Source: Oscillospiraceae bacterium (GTDB lineage: Bacteria > Bacillota > Clostridia > Oscillospirales > Oscillospiraceae). From it: a stretch of 64,000 nucleotides of DNA. Position numbers and translations under genes: made by a program. This document shows positions 27,608 to 37,442 of this stretch, piece after piece. The stretch is taken from contig JAFWRM010000036.1 of NCBI GenBank assembly GCA_017519975.1, positions 27,603-91,602 of the forward strand, given 5' to 3'. The notes under the pieces were generated by a model that saw nothing but the letters and a program-made list of their open reading frames with translations, had not been told where the DNA came from and did not search any database. The first letter of the stretch is position 1. Each line of letters starts with the position of its first letter.

Positions 27608-28804
27608 TTATTCCTTATCGTCGAGGCAGGCGATGCCCGGAAGGTCCTTGCCCTCCAGGAATTCCAGGGAGGCGCCGCCGCCGGTGGAGATGTGGGTGAA
27701 GCGGTCCTCCAGGCCGAACTCACGCACGGCGGAGGCGGAGTCCCCGCCGCCTACGATGGAAACGCAGTCCGTATCCGCGATGGCCTTGGCCACGGCCAGC
27801 GTACCCTTGGCGAAGGCGGGATACTCGAACACGCCCATGGGGCCGTTCCAGACCACGGTGCGGGAGGCGGCGATCACGTCGCAGAACGCCTTCGAGGTCT
27901 CCGGCCCGATGTCCAGACCCATCAGATCTTCATAGATGTCGTCGCTGGGTACGACGGAGGAATCCACGTTGGGGGCCAGCTCCGTGGCGGCCACGGTGTC
28001 CGTCGGCAGATAGATCTTCACGCCCAGACGCTCGGCCTTGGCCAGCATCTCGCGGGCGTAATCCATCTGATCGCTCTCGCAGATGCTGCGCCCGATGCGG
28101 CCGCCCTGGGCCTTGATGAAGGTGAAGGCCATGCCGCCGCCGATGAGCAGCGCGTCCGCCTTCTCCAGCAGGTTGGAGATCACGCCCAGCTTGTCCGATA
28201 CCTTGGAACCGCCCAGGATGGCCGTCAGCGGCTTCTGGGGCTTATCCAGAATGTCCCCCAGATAGCGGATCTCCGTATTCAGCAGCATGCCGGAAACGGA
28301 GGGGAGATACTCCGCCACGCCAGCGGTGGAGGCATGGGCGCGATGCACGCAGCCGAAGGCGTCCGTCACAAAAATATCCGCCATGGAGGCAAGCTCCCTG
28401 GCAAACAGGGGATCGTTGGCCTCCTCCTCCGGATGGAAGCGGAGGTTCTCCAGCAGCATGATCTCCCCGGGGATCAGCGTATCCGCCAGCATCCTGGCAC
28501 TGGGGCCGACCACGTCCCGCGCGATCTTCACGGGGATGCCCAGCTCCTTGGTCAGAAGCTCGCCCACAGGGGCCATGGAAAGCTCCGGTTTCCACACGCC
28601 CTTGGGCCGCCCCAGGTGGGAGCAGGCGATCACGGCGGCGCCGTGGTCCAGCAGATAGCGGATGGTGGGCAGCGCGGCGATCACGCGGCCGGGGTCCGTG
28701 ATGCGGCCGGTATACTTGTCCCGAGGGACGTTGAAATCGCACCGGAGAAGAACTTTCTTCCCGGAAACGTCGATGTCTTCCACAGTTTTCTTATTGTAAT
28801 GCAT
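27608..28804 (-). CDS. pgk: Phosphoglycerate kinase
   Basis: A 398-residue enzyme transferring phosphate from 1,3-bisphosphoglycerate to ADP. The N-terminal domain has LLRCDFNVPRDKYTGRITD and ACSHLGRPKG for substrate binding. The C-terminal domain has LTAILGGSKVSDKLGV, the VWNGPMGVFE segment and the nucleotide-binding IVGGGDSASAV, followed by HISTGGGASLEFLEGK. The ATG at 28804 has GGGAGG at good spacing. It is the first gene of the leftward pgk-tpiA-gpmI series and is divergent from rsmA, with its own promoter. Confidence 0.96.
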   Translation of the reverse strand: MHYNKKTVEDIDVSGKKVLLRCDFNVPRDKYTGRITDPGRVIAALPTIRYLLDHGAAVIACSHLGRPKGVWKPELSMAPVGELLTKELGIPVKIARDVVGPSARMLADTLIPGEIMLLENLRFHPEEEANDPLFARELASMADIFVTDAFGCVHRAHASTAGVAEYLPSVSGMLLNTEIRYLGDILDKPQKPLTAILGGSKVSDKLGVISNLLEKADALLIGGGMAFTFIKAQGGRIGRSICESDQMDYAREMLAKAERLGVKIYLPTDTVAATELAPNVDSSVVPSDDIYEDLMGLDIGPETSKAFCDVIAASRTVVWNGPMGVFEYPAFAKGTLAVAKAIADTDCVSIVGGGDSASAVREFGLEDRFTHISTGGGASLEFLEGKDLPGIACLDDKE

Positions 28805-28856
28805 GGCTCTGACCTCCCGTTTCGATCGATCCTGCGAAGGGTGTTCCGTCGCCTCC

Positions 28857-28885
28857 ATCATAATAGGAAACCGAGCGGATTTCAA
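28857..28885 (-). promoter_or_regulatory. Promoter of pgk
   Basis: On the minus strand, TTGAAA (28880-28885), 17 bases, TATGAT (28857-28862), about 50 bases upstream of the pgk start. Confidence 0.75.
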
Positions 28886-28913
28886 CCCGAAAACGGAAAA
28901 TCCCCGCCGGCAC

Positions 28914-28942
28914 TTTTCATCTTCACCGCTTTCGTTTATACT
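28914..28942 (+). promoter_or_regulatory. Probable promoter of rsmA
   Basis: TTTTCA at 28914-28919, 17 bases, TATACT at 28937-28942, 40 bases before the rsmA start. The -35 box is imperfect. Confidence 0.55.
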
Positions 28943-28982
28943 GGCATCGGCCCCGCACCGCGGGCGGAAGGAGGAAACGAAG

Positions 28983-29846
28983 ATGGATCTGTGCGACCCC
29001 CGGGTCATCCGGGTGCTTCTGGAGAAAAACGGCTTCCGGTTTTCCCGCGCCATGGGGCAGAACTTTCTGATCGATCCCACCGTGCCGGAGCGCATCGCGG
29101 AAGCGGCGGACCCCGGACCGGAGGACGGCGTTCTGGAGATCGGGCCCGGCATCGGCACGCTGACGGTGCGTCTGGCCGAGCGGGCCGGGCGCGTGTGCTG
29201 CGTGGAGCTGGACCGGACCCTGCTCCCCATCCTGGCGAAGACCCTGGCCGGATACGGAAACGTGACCGTCGTCAGCGGAGACATCCTGAAGACGGATCTT
29301 CGGGAACTGGCGGAACGGGTACTGGCCGGGCGGCGGCTGTCCGTCTGCGCCAATCTGCCCTACAACATCACCACCCCGGTGCTGACCCGGCTGCTGGAAT
29401 CCGGGCTGTTCGAGCGGCTGACGGTGATGATCCAGCGGGAGGTGGCGGCCCGGATCTGCGCCCGGCCGGGAACGGCGGATTACGGCGCCTTCACCCTGTT
29501 CTGCGATTACCACGCCCGGGCCGAGCGCCTGTTCGACGTGCCGCCGGGGTGCTTCATGCCCGCCCCGAAGGTCACCAGCACGGTGATCCGCCTCACCCCG
29601 CGGCCGGCGCCGCCGGAGGTGGAGGACCGGAACCTGTTCTTCCGCACGGTGCGGGCCTCCTTCGCCCAGCGGAGAAAGACGCTGGTCAACGGGCTGGCCG
29701 CCGCCTTTCCGCTGCCGAAGGCGGAACTGGCGGACGCACTTACGGCCTGCGGGCTGGACGAACGGACCCGGGGCGAGGCCCTGAGTCCGGAACAGTTTGC
29801 CGCCGTGGCCCGGGAAGTGGGCGCCCGCCTGGGCAAAAAGCCTTGA
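28983..29846 (+). CDS. rsmA: 16S rRNA (adenine(1518)-N(6)/adenine(1519)-N(6))-dimethyltransferase
   Basis: A 287-residue SAM-dependent enzyme that dimethylates two adenines in the 3' terminal helix of 16S rRNA during small-subunit assembly (KsgA). Motifs: AMGQNFLIDPTVPERI at the start of the fold, motif I VLEIGPGIGTLT, the acidic VELD that holds SAM ribose, and motif IV SVCANLPYNITTPVL with the catalytic NLPY. The C-terminal helical domain follows (FAQRRKTLVNGL). The ATG at 28983 follows GGAGGAAACGAAG. An Erm-type rRNA methylase is a relative, but the length and NLPYN sequence favour RsmA. Confidence 0.94.
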   Translation: MDLCDPRVIRVLLEKNGFRFSRAMGQNFLIDPTVPERIAEAADPGPEDGVLEIGPGIGTLTVRLAERAGRVCCVELDRTLLPILAKTLAGYGNVTVVSGDILKTDLRELAERVLAGRRLSVCANLPYNITTPVLTRLLESGLFERLTVMIQREVAARICARPGTADYGAFTLFCDYHARAERLFDVPPGCFMPAPKVTSTVIRLTPRPAPPEVEDRNLFFRTVRASFAQRRKTLVNGLAAAFPLPKAELADALTACGLDERTRGEALSPEQFAAVAREVGARLGKKP

Positions 29847-29871
29847 CGGAACGGGAAAATGCCGGTATAAT
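29843..29871 (+). promoter_or_regulatory. Promoter of the zinc-ribbon/SH3 gene
   Basis: TTGACG (29843-29848), 17 bases, TATAAT (29866-29871). The -35 box overlaps the rsmA stop codon. Confidence 0.8.
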
Positions 29872-29940
29872 TCTGTATTATGTTAAGTAACCCCACGGGC
29901 GCACGCCCGGAGGACGGAAGGAAAGAACGGAGGCGCGGAC

Positions 29941-30612
29941 ATGGCATTTGTGTCAGACGTTAAATGCGGAAAATGCGACAGACGGTATTCCGGCCTGAGG
30001 GCGCGGTGCCCCTACTGCGGCGCCCGCCGCGGCAAGGCCGGCAAGCACGCCAACAAGGGCGGCAACACCACCGGCAAGCTGATCGTCGGGCTGATCTTGA
30101 TCCTGCTGCTGATCGCCGCCGTGGTATTTCTGATCCTCACCGGAGGGGAGAACTTCGGGAAGAAGGACGGCGCCAAGACGCCGGATAAGCCGGCCGAGGA
30201 GACCCAGCAGAACGGCGGCAGCATCATGGGCAACGATGAAGACGTGACCACTGTGGACGGCAACGAGTACGTGCCCGCCGAACAGCCGGAAGAGCCCGGC
30301 GGAGAAGGCGAAGGCACGCAGACCCCCGAGGGGGAGGACGGCGAGATGGCGGCCCCGGATGAGCTGACCTACCCGTGGACGGGGACGGTCCAGGCTTCCT
30401 CCGTGCGCGTGCGCAGCGGAGCCGGCACCTCCTACAGTGAGGTGAATTACGCCACCTCCGGGCAGGAGGTAACGGTCACCGGTGACCTCAAGGGCGAGAC
30501 CATCACGGACGGCGGAGAATCCTCCGACGTGTGGTATAAGATCGAATACACCACCAACGGCGTCAAGGTGGAGGGCTATCTGAACAGCCTGTTCGTGGCG
30601 CCGAAGAGCTGA
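29941..30612 (+). CDS. Zinc-ribbon, single-pass membrane protein with extracellular SH3-like domain
   Basis: A 223-residue protein with a CGKC...CPYC zinc ribbon in the first 30 residues, a Lys/Gly/Asn-rich stretch, one transmembrane helix (about residues 43-65, LIVGLILILLLIAAVVFLIL), an acidic Pro/Glu linker, and a C-terminal bacterial SH3 domain (about 145-223, VQASSVRVRSGAGTSYSEV, ending in VEGYLNSLFV). The layout puts the ribbon inside and the SH3 domain outside the cell, where such domains usually bind peptidoglycan. A role in sensing or attaching to the wall is inferred. It has its own promoter and terminator and is probably not part of the ATPase operon. Confidence 0.75.
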   Translation: MAFVSDVKCGKCDRRYSGLRARCPYCGARRGKAGKHANKGGNTTGKLIVGLILILLLIAAVVFLILTGGENFGKKDGAKTPDKPAEETQQNGGSIMGNDEDVTTVDGNEYVPAEQPEEPGGEGEGTQTPEGEDGEMAAPDELTYPWTGTVQASSVRVRSGAGTSYSEVNYATSGQEVTVTGDLKGETITDGGESSDVWYKIEYTTNGVKVEGYLNSLFVAPKS

Positions 30613-30629
30613 CGGAACAGAGACCGCCG

Positions 30630-30660
30630 CGGCGGGGAGCGATGAGCTCCCCGCCGTTTT
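30630..30660 (+). terminator. Terminator after the zinc-ribbon/SH3 gene
   Basis: CGGCGGGGAGC pairs with GCTCCCCGCCG over a 5-base loop, followed by TTTT. Confidence 0.85.
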
Positions 30661-30734
30661 GCGTACCGAAAAATGCGAAGGCGGAGACTGGAAGAAAAAA
30701 GGTAGAGTTCTCGTAAAAAAAGACAGAAAACTAC

Positions 30735-30763
30735 TGGTAAAGCGGAGCATGTTCGGATATAAT
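30735..30763 (+). promoter_or_regulatory. Probable promoter of the V-ATPase operon
   Basis: A perfect TATAAT at 30758-30763, with only a weak TGGTAA -35 box 17 bases upstream. It lies about 84 bases before the first ATPase gene. Confidence 0.55.
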
Positions 30764-30846
30764 AATCAACTGGATACTGCCGCCGCGGCAGGCGGCGGGC
30801 GGTACCGTGCTATACAGCAAAATGCACCGGGAAGGGCGGCGATACG

Positions 30847-31161
30847 ATGTCTTTAGACACCATCAGGATCATCACCGAAGCGGAGCAGGCGGCGCAGAAG
30901 TCACGGGACGAGACGGCGGCGCGGTGCGCTTCGGCGCTGAAGGAGGCGCGGCAGGCCGGCGCCGACCTGATCGAGGACGCCGGGAAGCGGGCCGGCGAGG
31001 AAGCCGGACGCCTGAAGGCAAAGGCCGAAGAGGAAGGAAAGGCCGCGGCCATGGAGCTGGTGGAAAAAACCAGGAACCAGAAGGCCGTCATTCTGGCCTC
31101 CGCGGAAGCCAGAATGGACGCCGCTGTATCCGCCATCGTGGACAGCATCCTCAAAGGGTAA
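30847..31161 (+). CDS. V-type ATPase peripheral-stalk subunit (G/H type)
   Basis: A 104-residue Ala/Glu/Lys/Arg-rich protein predicted to be one long coiled coil, as expected for the G/H subunit that pairs with subunit E in the peripheral stalk. There is no enzyme motif; the call rests on composition, size and position as the first gene of the ATPase operon directly before subunit I. The sequence EAEQAAQKSRDE and the long EEAGRLKAKAEEEGKAAAME stretch show the heptad-like pattern. The gap to the next gene holds AAAGGAGG. Confidence 0.8.
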   Translation: MSLDTIRIITEAEQAAQKSRDETAARCASALKEARQAGADLIEDAGKRAGEEAGRLKAKAEEEGKAAAMELVEKTRNQKAVILASAEARMDAAVSAIVDSILKG

Positions 31162-31203
31162 GGAGGGCTGTCTTATGGAAAAGGAAAGAAAGGAGGCGAT
31201 CGC

Positions 31204-33150
31204 TTGGCCATAGTCCGAATGAAGCGCCTGAGGCTGGCGGGCCTTCAGGCGGACCGGGACGGTCTGCTGGAGGATCTGCAGAAGCTGGGCTGCGTAGAGC
31301 TGGAAAGCCCCGCGGACCCGGAGGACGCCCAGGAGTGGCTCTCCCTCACGTCACGGGATGAGGCGGACGACAGCGAGCTCCGTGCCGCAAAATCCAGACT
31401 GACGGCGGCGCTGGACGCGCTGAACCGGTACGCGCCGGCCAAGGGAGGCCTGTTCGCGGAACGGCCCCAGATCAGCCGCGGCGAGTTCTTCTCCGTAAAG
31501 GACGTGGGGCCGCAGCTGAAGACCGCGGAGGCGGTGCTGGAGGCGGAGGACGGCGTGAAAACGGCGCTGGACAGGCGCGGAAGGCTGGAGAACCGGATCC
31601 GCGCACTGGAGCCCTGGGTCATGCTGGACGTGCCGCTGAACTGTACGAAAACGGGCAGCACCCGCCGCATTCTGGGGACGATGCCCGGATCGCGGACGGA
31701 GCAGCAGGTCAAGGACCGGCTGGACGCGGAGGGCGTGGATTACAGCTACGCGGAGATCAGCCGGGAGGAGGATACGGCCTACGTACGCCTCCTGGTATAC
31801 AAGGACGACTATGAGGAGGCCTGGCGCACGCTGCGGCAGCTGGGGTTCGCGGAGGTGAACCTCCCCTCCGTCGAAGGAACGGCCGCCGAGGCGCTGGCCG
31901 CCCTGAGGGAGGAGCACGAAAAGGCGCAGGAGAGCGTGCAGCGGGCGGAGCAGGAAGTGAAGGAGCTGGCTCCCGTACGGGAGGAGCTGCAGCTTGCGAT
32001 AGACCGCATCACCCGCCTGGAAGACGAGCAGGCGGTGAGGCAGGAGCTGATGCTGACCGACCGGGCGTTCTATACGGAGGGCTGGGTCCCCGCGGAATCC
32101 GAACCGGAGCTGGCGCGGCTTCTTGACCGGCACCCGGTGTGCTGGGAGACGGAGGACGTGCCCTTTGAGGAGAGCACCGAGGTACCCACCAAGCTGAAGA
32201 ACAATTTCCTGACCCGGCCGATGAACATGGTCACCAACATGTACAGCCTGCCGGCGTACGGAACGGTGGATCCCAACCCCGTCATGGCTCCCTTCTTCGT
32301 GCTGTTTTACGGCATGATGATGGCGGACATGGCCTACGGCATTCTGATGATCCTGGTCGGGATCATCATCCTGAAAAAGATGCACCCGCGCGAGGGAATG
32401 AAGAATTTGGCCGGCATAGCGATCCTGTGCGGCATCAGCACCTTCATTTTCGGCGCGCTGACCGGCGGCTTCTTCGGGGATTTCATCCCCTGCGTGGCGA
32501 AGCTGATCAATCCGAACACCACGCTGACGGAGCTGCCCCATCTGTTCACGCCGCTGAACGATACCGTCACGATCCTGATCGGATCCCTCGCGCTGGGGCT
32601 GATCCAGGTCATCGCCGGCATGCTCATCAGCGTCGTCTATAAGACGAAGCACGGGAATTTCATCGACGCGCTGTTCGATGAGATCACCTGGTGGATCATC
32701 CTGGCCGGCGTCGCGCTGGCGGTGCTGGGCATAGGCAACGTATACGGCGTTCCCGTGTGCCTGGTCGTCGGCGGACTGATGCTGGTGTTCGGCGGAACGA
32801 GAGAGGCCAAGGGCTTCGGCAAGGTCACCAAGCTGGTGGGTCTGATCTACAACGGCGTGACGGGCTATTTCAGCGACATTCTGTCCTACGCCCGGCTCAT
32901 GGCCCTGATGCTGGCCGGCAGCGTCATCGCGCAGGTGTTCAACACCCTCGGCATGGTGATGGGAAACCTTCCGGTCTTCCTCATCATCTCCCTGGTGGGC
33001 AACATTCTGAACCTGGTGCTGAACCTGCTGGGCTGCTACGTGCACGACCTGCGGCTGCAGTGCCTGGAGTTCTTCAACCGGTTCCATCATGAGGGCGGAA
33101 GGGCCTTCAAACCCCTGCAGGCTGAAACAAAATATGTGGATATCATCTAA
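31204..33150 (+). CDS. ntpI: V-type ATPase subunit I (a-subunit)
   Basis: A 648-residue membrane stator subunit that carries the ion half-channels facing the rotor ring. TTG is the start, preceded by AAAGGAGG. Residues 1-340 form the soluble arm with coiled coils (LAALREEHEKAQESVQRAEQ). From about 355 on there are seven or eight membrane helices, including NPVMAPFFVLFYGMMMADMA. R564 in ILSYARLMALMLAG corresponds to the essential Arg of the SYLRLWALSLAH motif in other family members. The C-terminus FFNRFHHEGGRAFKPL is also typical. It is followed 21 bases later by the rotor-ring gene. Confidence 0.93.
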   Translation: MAIVRMKRLRLAGLQADRDGLLEDLQKLGCVELESPADPEDAQEWLSLTSRDEADDSELRAAKSRLTAALDALNRYAPAKGGLFAERPQISRGEFFSVKDVGPQLKTAEAVLEAEDGVKTALDRRGRLENRIRALEPWVMLDVPLNCTKTGSTRRILGTMPGSRTEQQVKDRLDAEGVDYSYAEISREEDTAYVRLLVYKDDYEEAWRTLRQLGFAEVNLPSVEGTAAEALAALREEHEKAQESVQRAEQEVKELAPVREELQLAIDRITRLEDEQAVRQELMLTDRAFYTEGWVPAESEPELARLLDRHPVCWETEDVPFEESTEVPTKLKNNFLTRPMNMVTNMYSLPAYGTVDPNPVMAPFFVLFYGMMMADMAYGILMILVGIIILKKMHPREGMKNLAGIAILCGISTFIFGALTGGFFGDFIPCVAKLINPNTTLTELPHLFTPLNDTVTILIGSLALGLIQVIAGMLISVVYKTKHGNFIDALFDEITWWIILAGVALAVLGIGNVYGVPVCLVVGGLMLVFGGTREAKGFGKVTKLVGLIYNGVTGYFSDILSYARLMALMLAGSVIAQVFNTLGMVMGNLPVFLIISLVGNILNLVLNLLGCYVHDLRLQCLEFFNRFHHEGGRAFKPLQAETKYVDII

Positions 33151-33156
33151 TACTAA

Positions 33157-33645
<489 letters not shown>

Positions 33646-33663
33646 GCGAGCGGGAACTCATGT

Positions 33664-34263
33664 ATGAACGGGATAGAAAGATTAACGGCCCGTATTCAGG
33701 CCGAGGCCGAGGCTGAGAACGCCGCCGCGCTGGAAAGCGCGCAGCGCCAGGCCGAAGAGATCCTCGAAAAATACCGGCAGAGCGCGGAGGAGGAGTATTC
33801 CCGCCTGGTGGAGGAGGCCGGACAGACGGCTTCGCGACAGAAGGAACAGCTGATCTCGGCGGCGCGGCTGGAGGCCGGCAAGCAGGTGCTGATCACGAAA
33901 CAGGAGCAGCTGCAGCTGGCTTTCGACAAGGCCGCGGAACAGCTGCTGGCGCTGCCCGCGGACCGCTATGCGGAGCTGCTGGTCCGTCTGGTCGTATCCG
34001 CCAGCCGCACCGGGAAGGAGACCATCCTGCTGAACGCCGCGGACCGGAAGGCCTACGGCGAAGCGGTGACGGAGAGAGCCAACCGCGCACTGGCCGAACA
34101 GGGCCGCCCCGCGGAGCTGACGCTGGCGGCCGAAACGCGGAACATCGACGGCGGCGCCGTGCTGAAGGATGGGAACATCGAGGTGAACTGTTCCCTGGCT
34201 TCCCTGATCGAGGCGAGACGGGAAGAGCTGTCCGTAGAGACCGCGCGCAGCCTGTTCCAGTGA
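33664..34263 (+). CDS. ntpE: V-type ATPase peripheral-stalk subunit E
   Basis: A 199-residue subunit E, the partner of the G/H coiled coil that links the catalytic head to subunit I. The N-terminal half is a long helix rich in Glu, Ala and Gln (ARIQAEAEAENAAALESAQR). The C-terminal half is a mixed alpha/beta domain with GGAVLKDGNIEVNCSLASLI, a stretch close to the family pattern. It lies between K and C in the standard order, 18 bases after the ring gene. Confidence 0.9.
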   Translation: MNGIERLTARIQAEAEAENAAALESAQRQAEEILEKYRQSAEEEYSRLVEEAGQTASRQKEQLISAARLEAGKQVLITKQEQLQLAFDKAAEQLLALPADRYAELLVRLVVSASRTGKETILLNAADRKAYGEAVTERANRALAEQGRPAELTLAAETRNIDGGAVLKDGNIEVNCSLASLIEARREELSVETARSLFQ

Positions 34264-34284
34264 GCGCAGGAGGGAGGTATCCTT

Positions 34285-35283
34285 TTGGCGCATAAGAAAG
34301 CAAAGGATCGGGACTATCTGTTCCTTTCCTCCTATATCCACGCCCGCGAGACGCACCTGCTGTCCGCCGAGGACCTGGAACGCATGGTCTCCGCCCCGTC
34401 GAAGATCGAGGTGGGACGCGTTCTGGAGGAGGCGGGCTACGAGGGCATCGTCGGGGCCAGCATTCCGGCGCTGGAGCGGAAGCTGACGGAGAAACGCCTG
34501 GAGTTTTACCGGGAGCTGGATTCCATGGCTCCCGATCCGGCCGTGCTGGATATTTTCCGGGCCAAATACGATTACCACAACGCCAAGGCCGTCATCAAGG
34601 GCCTGGCCCAGAACCGCACCGGCACGCGAAGCCTGTCCGATCTGGGCCGCATCCCGGCCAGGGAGATGATGGAGGCCATCGTTCGGGACGATACCGACGC
34701 GCTGCCGGAGATCCTGGCAGGCAGCGTCGCCCAGGCCAGAGAAAAGCTGGCGAAGACCGGCAACGCTCAGGCGGCCGATCAGGTGATGGACAACGGCTAT
34801 TTCCGGGAGATCACCGCCCTGGCGGCGAGCACCGGAAGCAAGGGGGCCGCGGGCTATGTGCGCCTGCTGGCCGACGTGACGAATCTGCGGACGCTGGTCC
34901 GCATCCAGCGGCAGAAACAGCCGGAGCACGCCCTGCGCCTCAGTCTGGTAGAGGGCGGCAGCGTCTCCCCGGAGGAGGTGCTGGCGGCGGCGGAGGCCGG
35001 CCGGAAGCCGGACGAGATCTTTGCCGGACCGGAACTGAAGCAGGCCGCGATGGCCGGAACGGAGGCCGTGAGCGGGGGAACGCTGACGGAATTCGAACGG
35101 CTGTGCGACAGCGCGATGAACGCCTACTGCGCGGAGATCCGGCGCGAAAGCTTCGGACCCGCCACGCTGATCGCCTATCTCCACCTGCTGGAGAACGAGG
35201 ATCAGGCGGTGCGCATCATCGTGACCAGCCGGGCGGCCGGGCTGCGGGGCGACAGCGTGAGAGAAAGGCTGCGTGACGTGTAA
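34285..35283 (+). CDS. ntpC: V-type ATPase subunit C
   Basis: A 332-residue subunit C (d in eukaryotes), the funnel that joins the central stalk to the membrane ring. TTG start with AGGAGGG upstream. It is helical throughout with FRAKYDYHNAKAVIKG around residues 91-106, a family mark, and a Tyr-rich start (DYLFLSSYIHARETHLL). NAYCAEIRRESFGPATLIAY near the end matches the third repeat of the fold. The stop codon overlaps the next start by one base (TAATG), so translation is likely coupled. Confidence 0.92.
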   Translation: MAHKKAKDRDYLFLSSYIHARETHLLSAEDLERMVSAPSKIEVGRVLEEAGYEGIVGASIPALERKLTEKRLEFYRELDSMAPDPAVLDIFRAKYDYHNAKAVIKGLAQNRTGTRSLSDLGRIPAREMMEAIVRDDTDALPEILAGSVAQAREKLAKTGNAQAADQVMDNGYFREITALAASTGSKGAAGYVRLLADVTNLRTLVRIQRQKQPEHALRLSLVEGGSVSPEEVLAAAEAGRKPDEIFAGPELKQAAMAGTEAVSGGTLTEFERLCDSAMNAYCAEIRRESFGPATLIAYLHLLENEDQAVRIIVTSRAAGLRGDSVRERLRDV

Positions 35284-35603
35284 TGGCACAGTCTTACAAA
35301 ATAGGCGTGATCGGCGATTCGCTGACGGTGAACGGATTCAAGGCCCTGGGGCTGGATACGTACGCCTGCCCGACCGTGGACAACGCCCGGCGGGCCCTGC
35401 GGACCATGGCGCAGGAGAACTACGCCATCGTGTACATCACCGAGCAGCTGGCGGCGGAGATGACGGCCGACATCGCCCGATACAAGGACAGCGTCACGCC
35501 GGCGGTCATCTTGATCCCCGGAAGCGCCGGCAGCCTCGGCATCGGCAAGAACTCCCTGCGTGAAGCGGTGGAGCGGGCCGTGGGAGGCGCCGACATCCTC
35601 TGA
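35283..35603 (+). CDS. V-type ATPase central-stalk subunit F
   Basis: A 106-residue Rossmann-like subunit F of the central rotor shaft. It begins KIGVIGDSLTVNGFKALGLD, the classic subunit F start, and includes NYAIVYITEQLA and TPAVILIPGSAG. The ATG overlaps the stop of subunit C. It lies about 70 bases upstream of the catalytic A subunit, in the standard C-F-A order. Enterococcus names this gene ntpG, so no symbol is given here to avoid confusion with subunit G. Confidence 0.92.
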   Translation: MAQSYKIGVIGDSLTVNGFKALGLDTYACPTVDNARRALRTMAQENYAIVYITEQLAAEMTADIARYKDSVTPAVILIPGSAGSLGIGKNSLREAVERAVGGADIL

Positions 35604-35672
35604 TCCTGAAACGCGGAACGCCGGCCGGCGGCCGGCGATGAAGATCCTACAGAAAGGACTGATACTCAGCAA

Positions 35673-37442
35673 ATGAGCGGAAGAGTTGTTAAGGTCTCCG
35701 GACCTCTGGTGGTGGCCGAGGGACTGGCCGACGCCAACATGGCGGACGTGGTCCGTATCGGCGAGCAGCGGCTCATCGGCGAGATACTGAACATGAACGG
35801 CGACAGCGCCTCCATCCAGGTGTACGAAGAGACCTCCGGCCTCGGGCCCGGGGCGGAGGTGGAAACCACCGGCGCCCCCCTGTCGGTGGAGCTGGGGCCC
35901 GGCCTGATCGAGAGCATCTATGACGGCATCCAGCGCCCGCTGGACAAGATCATGGCCATTGCCGGCAGCACCATCACCCGAGGCATCGAAGTGCCCGGCC
36001 TGGACCGGGAGAAGCAGTGGGACTTCGTCCCCACGGCGCAGGTGGGCCACAAGGTCTCCGGCGGTGACGTGATCGGCACCGTGCAGGAGACGGCCGTGGT
36101 GCTGCACCGCATCATGGTGCCCCCCGGAGTCAGCGGGACCGTGAAGGAGATCCGGCGCGGCCTGTTCACCGTTACGGATACGGTCGCCGTCCTGACGAAG
36201 GACGACGGGACCGAGGTCGAACTGACCATGATGCAGAAGTGGCCCGTCCGAATCAGCCGTCCCTACGTGCAGAAATACAATCCCGTGAAGCCTCTGTCCA
36301 GCGGCCAGCGGATCATCGACACCATGTTCCCCCTGGCCAAGGGCGGAACGGCGGCGGTGCCCGGCCCCTTCGGCAGCGGCAAGACGGTCATCCAGCATCA
36401 GCTGGCCAAGTGGAGCGACGTGGACATCGTGGTCTACATCGGCTGCGGCGAACGCGGCAATGAGATGACCGACGTTCTGATGGAGTTCCCGGAGCTGATC
36501 GACCCCCACACCGGGGAGCCCCTGATGAAGCGTACGGTGCTGATCGCCAACACCTCGGACATGCCCGTGGCGGCCCGTGAAGCCTCCATCTACACCGGCA
36601 TCACCATCGCGGAGTATTTCCGCGACATGGGGTATGACGTGGCGGTCATCGCCGATTCCACCTCCCGTTGGGCAGAGGCCCTGCGTGAGATGTCCGGACG
36701 TCTGGAAGAGATGCCCGGTGAGGAAGGATACCCCGCGTATCTGTCCTCCCGTCTGGCGCAGTTCTACGAGCGCGCCGGCGTGGTCCGCTGCCTCGGCACC
36801 GAGGAGCGGCGCGGCAGCGTCACCGCCATCGGCGCCGTATCCCCTCCGGGCGGCGATACGTCCGAACCCGTCTCCCAGGCCACGATGCGCATCGTCAAGG
36901 TGTTCTGGGGCCTGGATTCCAGCCTGGCCTACCAGCGCCATTTCCCGGCCATCAACTGGCTGACTTCCTACAGCCTGTATCTGGATACGCTGAAGCCCTG
37001 GTACGACCAGAACGTTTCGCCGGACTTCATGCGCAACAGAGACTGGGCCATGGCCGTGCTTCAGGAGGAGTCCAGCCTGAACGAGATCGTGAAGCTGGTC
37101 GGTCAGGATGCCCTGTCGCCGGAGGACCGTCTCACGCTGGAAGCCGCCAAGATGATCCGCGAGGACTTCCTGCAGCAGAACTCCTTCGTTGACATCGACA
37201 ACTACTCCGAAGGGCAGCGGCAGCATCTGCTGCTGCAGATGATCCGCCGGTATTACGACCTGTCGTCGGACGCCCTGTCCGCCGGCGCGGACGTCAGCCA
37301 GCTGTTCCACATTCCAGCCAGGGCCCGCATCGGCCGCGCCAAGAGCGTGCCCAACGATGAGTACGTGGAGACGTACGGCCGGCTGGAGCAGGAGATGGCC
37401 GATGAGATCGAGATCATCCGGAAACAGGGAGGGGACGACTGA
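35673..37442 (+). CDS. ntpA: V-type ATPase catalytic subunit A
   Basis: The 589-residue catalytic subunit that hydrolyses or makes ATP. The N-terminal barrel begins [14 protein letters not shown]. The bulge domain (about residues 115-185) contains the [20 protein letters not shown] segment. The P-loop GPFGSGKTV has its Lys at 237. The Glu-rich [11 protein letters not shown] and [20 protein letters not shown] blocks are the Walker B and catalytic region. The length is standard. The stop overlaps the start of subunit B by one base. Confidence 0.97.
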   Translation: MSGRVVKVSGPLVVAEGLADANMADVVRIGEQRLIGEILNMNGDSASIQVYEETSGLGPGAEVETTGAPLSVELGPGLIESIYDGIQRPLDKIMAIAGSTITRGIEVPGLDREKQWDFVPTAQVGHKVSGGDVIGTVQETAVVLHRIMVPPGVSGTVKEIRRGLFTVTDTVAVLTKDDGTEVELTMMQKWPVRISRPYVQKYNPVKPLSSGQRIIDTMFPLAKGGTAAVPGPFGSGKTVIQHQLAKWSDVDIVVYIGCGERGNEMTDVLMEFPELIDPHTGEPLMKRTVLIANTSDMPVAAREASIYTGITIAEYFRDMGYDVAVIADSTSRWAEALREMSGRLEEMPGEEGYPAYLSSRLAQFYERAGVVRCLGTEERRGSVTAIGAVSPPGGDTSEPVSQATMRIVKVFWGLDSSLAYQRHFPAINWLTSYSLYLDTLKPWYDQNVSPDFMRNRDWAMAVLQEESSLNEIVKLVGQDALSPEDRLTLEAAKMIREDFLQQNSFVDIDNYSEGQRQHLLLQMIRRYYDLSSDALSAGADVSQLFHIPARARIGRAKSVPNDEYVETYGRLEQEMADEIEIIRKQGGDD